Positions 5,469-5,990 of a stretch of 5,990 bases of DNA are shown piece by piece (positions within the stretch are counted from its first letter, which is position 1; each line of letters starts with the position of its first letter). The stretch spans positions 1 through 5,990 of the forward strand of contig CAMWMM010000335.1 of assembly GCA_947175285.1 (NCBI GenBank), in the 5' to 3' direction. The position numbers and the translations under genes were made by a program. The notes beneath the pieces were generated by a model, which worked only from the letters and a program-made list of their open reading frames with translations, was not told where the DNA came from and searched no databases. Source of the stretch: an uncultured Lachnospiraceae bacterium. GTDB lineage: Bacteria; Bacillota_A; Clostridia; Lachnospirales; Lachnospiraceae.

Positions 5469-5990
5469 TTACCACCCCATCCTTTCGAGGAAATAAATCA
5501 ACTTTTCTTTCCTTTCCTCTGTTTCGCCTTCATATGTGCCAAGCACACATTCACCATCGATCCGTCCATCTTTGAGGTAAAGAATCCTGTTTCCTCGTAA
5601 AGCGGATTTCAAATCATGTGTTACCATAATGATAGTCTGACCTCTATGATTAAATTCTGTCAACAGATCTAAGACTGCCTTTCCAGACGCAGAATCAAGT
5701 GCCCCCGTTGGCTCGTCGGCAAATACAACTTCAGGATTATTGATCAGTGCCCTGACAATCCCTACCCTTCCCATTTGTCCACCTGAAATCTGTGAAGGGT
5801 ATTTTACCCACTCTTTTTCTGTAAGTCCCACTTCCATAAACAGTTCTTTTCCCCTTTGTACGATCTGCTTTTTGTTTTTACCTACAAGCAGACCGCTTAC
5901 CAGTACATTATCCATAAGATTCATACTGTTAATAAGATAAATCTGTTGAAAAACATAACCGCAGTTTATCCTCCGAAACTGTGCCAGTTG
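5469..5990 (-). CDS. ABC transporter ATP-binding protein (LolD/MacB-type exporter ATPase), N-terminus beyond the window edge
   Basis: The C-terminal 173 residues of an ABC ATPase are visible. The frame is open to the edge, so the internal Met at 5924 is not the start. Visible motifs are the Q-loop GYVFQQ (residues 11-16 of the visible part), signature ISGGQ (68-72), Walker B VVFADEP (88-94), D-loop GALDS (96-100) and the H-loop His in MVTHD (His125). Walker A and roughly 75-85 residues are missing because of the window limit. The FADEPTGALD segment and the C-terminal ILYLKDGRI and FLERMGW pattern are typical of ATPases paired with FtsX permeases. The residues after the signature (MGR rather than the common QQR) are slightly unusual but still compatible with function. 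The stop lies 2 bases before the permease ATG, or inside an overlap if the permease uses its GTG. The gene heads the visible operon, and its promoter is off-window. Confidence 0.95.
   Translation of the reverse strand, partial: QLAQFRRINCGYVFQQIYLINSMNLMDNVLVSGLLVGKNKKQIVQRGKELFMEVGLTEKEWVKYPSQISGGQMGRVGIVRALINNPEVVFADEPTGALDSASGKAVLDLLTEFNHRGQTIIMVTHDLKSALRGNRILYLKDGRIDGECVLGTYEGETEERKEKLIYFLERMGW

Noticed and set aside
5740..5940. Plus-strand open frame opposite the ABC ATPase
   Set aside because: It is antisense to the signature-motif region of a clearly recognized ATPase gene. The short plus-strand frames at 1309-1512, 3753-3971 and 5387-5575 were rejected for the same reason.
1014..5990. 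Labelling the operon bceABRS
   Set aside because: The permease has two FtsX cores with two external domains, and the kinase has a substantial sensor domain. Both differ from the Bce layout, so no gene symbols were given.
1..5990. CRISPR arrays, tRNA or rRNA genes, full insertion sequences
   Set aside because: No regularly spaced repeats, no cloverleaf or rRNA-like stretches and no transposase coding sequence were seen. The 2986-3086 palindrome is the only insertion-like sequence.

Overview
The window looks like DNA from a low-GC Gram-positive anaerobe, probably a gut Clostridia/Lachnospiraceae-type Firmicute. The reasons are AT-rich coding regions, strong AGGAG-type ribosome binding sites, GTG starts, and protein families typical of that group (DUF3847, a MobA/MobL relaxase, an OmpR-type regulator with a VanS/PhoR-like kinase, and an FtsX-type ABC exporter). 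All genes I can support are on the minus strand, so the biological reading order runs from right to left. No species can be named from this sequence alone.

Right part (5990 to 1014): a compact four-gene operon in the order ABC ATPase (cut by the right edge), 790-residue two-domain FtsX permease, OmpR-family response regulator, sensor histidine kinase. The ATPase and permease genes touch or overlap, and regulator and kinase are separated by one base, with the kinase ribosome binding site inside the end of the regulator gene. The only real gap, between permease and regulator, holds a 101-bp imperfect palindrome (2986-3086) that may be a MITE-like insertion or an RNA hairpin that lowers expression of the downstream genes. 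The likely picture is a membrane exporter or immunity pump for a peptide or lipid-like substrate, controlled by its own two-component system. Substrate and signal are not readable from the sequence.

Middle (1013 to 770): a 244-bp spacer with a good rho-independent terminator for minus-strand transcripts (808-843). It ends the kinase transcript or acts as a leader attenuator for the next genes. Two short overlapping reading frames precede it.

Left part (769 to 1): a mobilization module. A DUF3847 coiled-coil protein is followed by a 306-bp non-coding stretch packed with inverted repeats, and then by the first 36 codons of a MobA/MobL (MOBQ) relaxase running off the left edge. Within the non-coding stretch, the minus strand carries ATAAGTGCGCCC directly after a 6-bp inverted repeat. 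This is the layout of MOBQ origins of transfer, so the stretch very probably contains the oriT. The window is therefore best read as part of an integrative/mobilizable element or plasmid, with the ABC/two-component operon as candidate cargo next to the transfer module. Whether the operon lies inside the element cannot be settled here because no element boundary is visible.
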